The translations under genes and the position numbers were made by a program. Positions 5,478 through 5,825 of a stretch of DNA of 5,825 nucleotides are shown here, one piece after another; the stretch's first letter is position 1, and each line of letters starts with the position of its first letter. Location of the stretch: assembly GCA_018814265.1 (NCBI GenBank), contig JAHIZU010000093.1, forward strand, positions 1 to 5,825. The letters are read 5' to 3'. Source of the DNA: Candidatus Margulisiibacteriota bacterium. GTDB lineage: Bacteria; Margulisbacteria; WOR-1; O2-12-FULL-45-9. The notes under the pieces were generated by a model. The model ran no database searches. It was not told the origin of the DNA and worked only from the letters and a program-made list of their open reading frames with translations.

Positions 5478-5516
5478 AAAAAAAATACAGCTTGGGAACT
5501 CTCCATCTGCTGTATT
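5478..5516 (-). terminator. Minus-strand intrinsic terminator in the leader of the exported-protein gene
   Basis: Reading leftward, AATACAGC (5516-5509) pairs with GCTGTATT (5491-5484) around a 17-base loop. The stem runs into an unbroken T tract (complement of 5478-5485). It lies 61-100 bases upstream of the ATG at 5416. No convincing promoter lies between it and the gene, so transcripts must read through it. A leader attenuator is therefore more likely than the end of an unrelated transcript. The stem has only three G-C pairs, so it may be leaky. Confidence 0.6.
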
Positions 5517-5552
5517 CGAATCGACCAATATTATTTTCCGAATTGCAGATGG
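5503..5552 (-). promoter_or_regulatory. Competing (antiterminator-like) pairing
   Basis: CCATCTGC (5503-5510) and GCAGATGG (5545-5552) form a perfect eight-base inverted repeat. Position 5509-5510 is shared with the terminator stem, so the two hairpins cannot both form fully. Reading leftward, the distal arm is made first, the order expected of an antiterminator. No ligand-binding class was recognised. Confidence 0.4.
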
Positions 5553-5672
5553 CTCTGGGCCATTGTTTGGCCTACACTAGTACTATTGGGTTAAGTAGGG
5601 CGTAACTTGCATGGTTCCCGAATTATTTTTTTGCACGAATGCTCGAATAGGGCCCGAATTAGGCGGTTATTA

Positions 5673-5692
5673 TTTGGCTGTATAATGCCAAA
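5673..5692. promoter_or_regulatory. Dyad TTTGGC-N8-GCCAAA over promoter elements, possible operator
   Basis: Perfect six-base arms (5673-5678 and 5687-5692) enclose the eight bases TGTATAAT. The centre contains the proposed minus-strand -10 (5679-5684) and a plus-strand TATAAT (5681-5686). A dimeric repressor bound here would block the minus-strand promoter and possibly influence the rightward one. Confidence 0.45.
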
Positions 5693-5706
5693 ATATTGGT
5701 GTCTAA
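5679..5706 (-). promoter_or_regulatory. Candidate promoter of the exported-protein leader
   Basis: Reading leftward, TTAGAC (5706-5701) and TATACA (5684-5679) are 16 bases apart. The start near 5672 would give a leader of about 255 bases, containing the CGAAT cluster, the attenuator-like hairpins and the Shine-Dalgarno hairpin. The boxes are moderate matches only. Confidence 0.35.
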
Positions 5707-5725
5707 GATTCGGGAATTTGAGATA

Positions 5726-5734
5726 TGGTATAAT
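5726..5734 (+). promoter_or_regulatory. Extended -10 promoter TGG-TATAAT reading right
   Basis: A perfect TATAAT (5729-5734) is preceded by TGG, a full extended -10. No good -35 is visible. The predicted start near 5741 coincides with an ATG that opens a reading frame to the contig end. Confidence 0.5.
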
Positions 5735-5740
5735 ATATCC

Positions 5741-5807
5741 ATGTTGCGCCCAGCAAAGCTACAACAGGCTTGTGGAAAAAAAACCATCAAGGTAAGTGCC
5801 GAGACGC
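5741..5807 (+). CDS. Partial gene, N-terminal fragment, unknown function
   Basis: From ATG 5741 the frame is open for 22 codons and would run on through the adapter. The visible residues are MLRPAKLQQACG followed by KKTIKVSAET. This is too short to assign to a family. Support comes from the consensus extended -10 at 5726-5734, with the ATG at the predicted transcription start, the same arrangement as trpC. There is no Shine-Dalgarno, which fits a leaderless mRNA. The true sequence ends at 5807 because the following bases are sequencing adapter. It could also be a chance frame in a leader. Confidence 0.45.
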
Positions 5808-5825
5808 AGATCGGAAGAGCACACG
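5808..5825 (+). other. Illumina TruSeq adapter remnant (artefact)
   Basis: AGATCGGAAGAGCACACG is an exact match to the first 18 bases of the TruSeq read-1 adapter. It sits at the very end of the window, as expected when untrimmed reads are assembled. It is not part of the organism, and anything translated through it is false. Confidence 0.96.

Larger units (their letters stand above)
5517..5740. other. Non-coding divergent region with clustered CGAAT motifs
   Basis: I find no convincing gene here. CGAAT occurs six times on the plus strand (5517, 5539, 5619, 5636, 5644, 5655), four of them within 41 bases, and once inverted at 5708-5712. CCCGAATT is repeated exactly at 5617-5624 and 5653-5660. 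TTCCCGAAT (5615-5623) is a perfect nine-base inverted match to ATTCGGGAA (5708-5716). GGGCCC (5650-5655) is a small palindrome. The pattern fits either a folded leader RNA read leftward or a multi-site operator. It matches no riboswitch or tRNA that I recognise. Confidence 0.45.

Noticed and set aside
5417..5506. Upstream in-frame ATG adding 30 residues to the exported protein
   Set aside because: The extension would translate the hairpin and Shine-Dalgarno, and would bury a perfect signal peptide.
5505..5530. tRNA T-arm-like TTCGAATC
   Set aside because: No acceptor stem, anticodon arm or D-arm can be built around it.
5113..5594. Plus-strand open frames of 155 and 125 residues
   Set aside because: They oppose the exported-protein gene, which has a signal peptide, a Shine-Dalgarno and a terminator. 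They read through the hairpins and have no start signals or recognisable domains.
5607..5795. Plus-strand open frame of 62 residues starting at 5607
   Set aside because: It runs through the promoter elements and CGAAT cluster with an unnatural composition. The frame at 5741 has better start context.
5741..5807. Riboswitch (c-di-GMP-like GACGCA) at the right end
   Set aside because: Only a few bases resemble the motif; the rest of the consensus is missing, and the resemblance runs into adapter.
1..5825. CRISPR array, transposase or insertion sequence
   Set aside because: No regularly spaced long repeats, transposase motifs or terminal inverted repeats were found.

Overview
The window is bacterial DNA of moderate GC from what looks like an uncultivated lineage assembled from a metagenome. 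Three things point that way. The last 18 bases match the start of an Illumina TruSeq-type adapter, so the contig was assembled from untrimmed short reads. Most proteins are hypothetical or only distantly family-like. The gene style (caspase-like protease, FHA protein, NHL propeller, and a short YTACTGR-type heptamer repeat inside a signal peptide) recalls candidate phyla such as Omnitrophota or Margulisbacteria. That taxonomic guess is inference only.

Layout, left to right. Positions 1-87 hold a promoter-like leader with repeated CTGRTATTCT motifs. Positions 88-741 encode an endonuclease III-superfamily DNA glycosylase with a [4Fe-4S] motif; glutamate replaces the catalytic lysine, as in MagIII-type base-excision enzymes. 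Positions 805-3100 hold three plus-strand genes: a caspase-like (clan CD) cysteine protease, a protein with two FHA domains, and a small protein whose C-terminal half resembles the Janus/PHPT1 phosphohistidine phosphatase fold. If all three assignments hold, this is a possible protease plus phospho-recognition plus phosphatase-like signalling cassette, and it is the most novel part of the window. Positions 3140-4887 hold trpC (indole-3-glycerol phosphate synthase) overlapping by one base a secreted six-repeat NHL beta-propeller protein.

A terminator at 4891-4922 works in both directions and separates this plus-strand block from a minus-strand gene (4946-5416) for a small, basic, proline-rich exported protein. 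Upstream of that gene lies a 324-base region without a gene (5417-5740). It holds an imperfect hairpin touching the Shine-Dalgarno, a minus-strand terminator hairpin with a competing pairing (attenuator-like), a cluster of CGAAT motifs, a dyad over a candidate minus-strand promoter, and a strong extended -10 pointing right. The right-hand promoter leads into a reading frame starting at 5741 that stays open until the adapter.

Translation signals fall into two classes. The protease, FHA, NHL and exported-protein genes have purine-rich Shine-Dalgarno sequences. The glycosylase, trpC and the partial gene at 5741 have none, and their predicted transcription starts lie at or within a few bases of the ATG, which suggests leaderless mRNAs.
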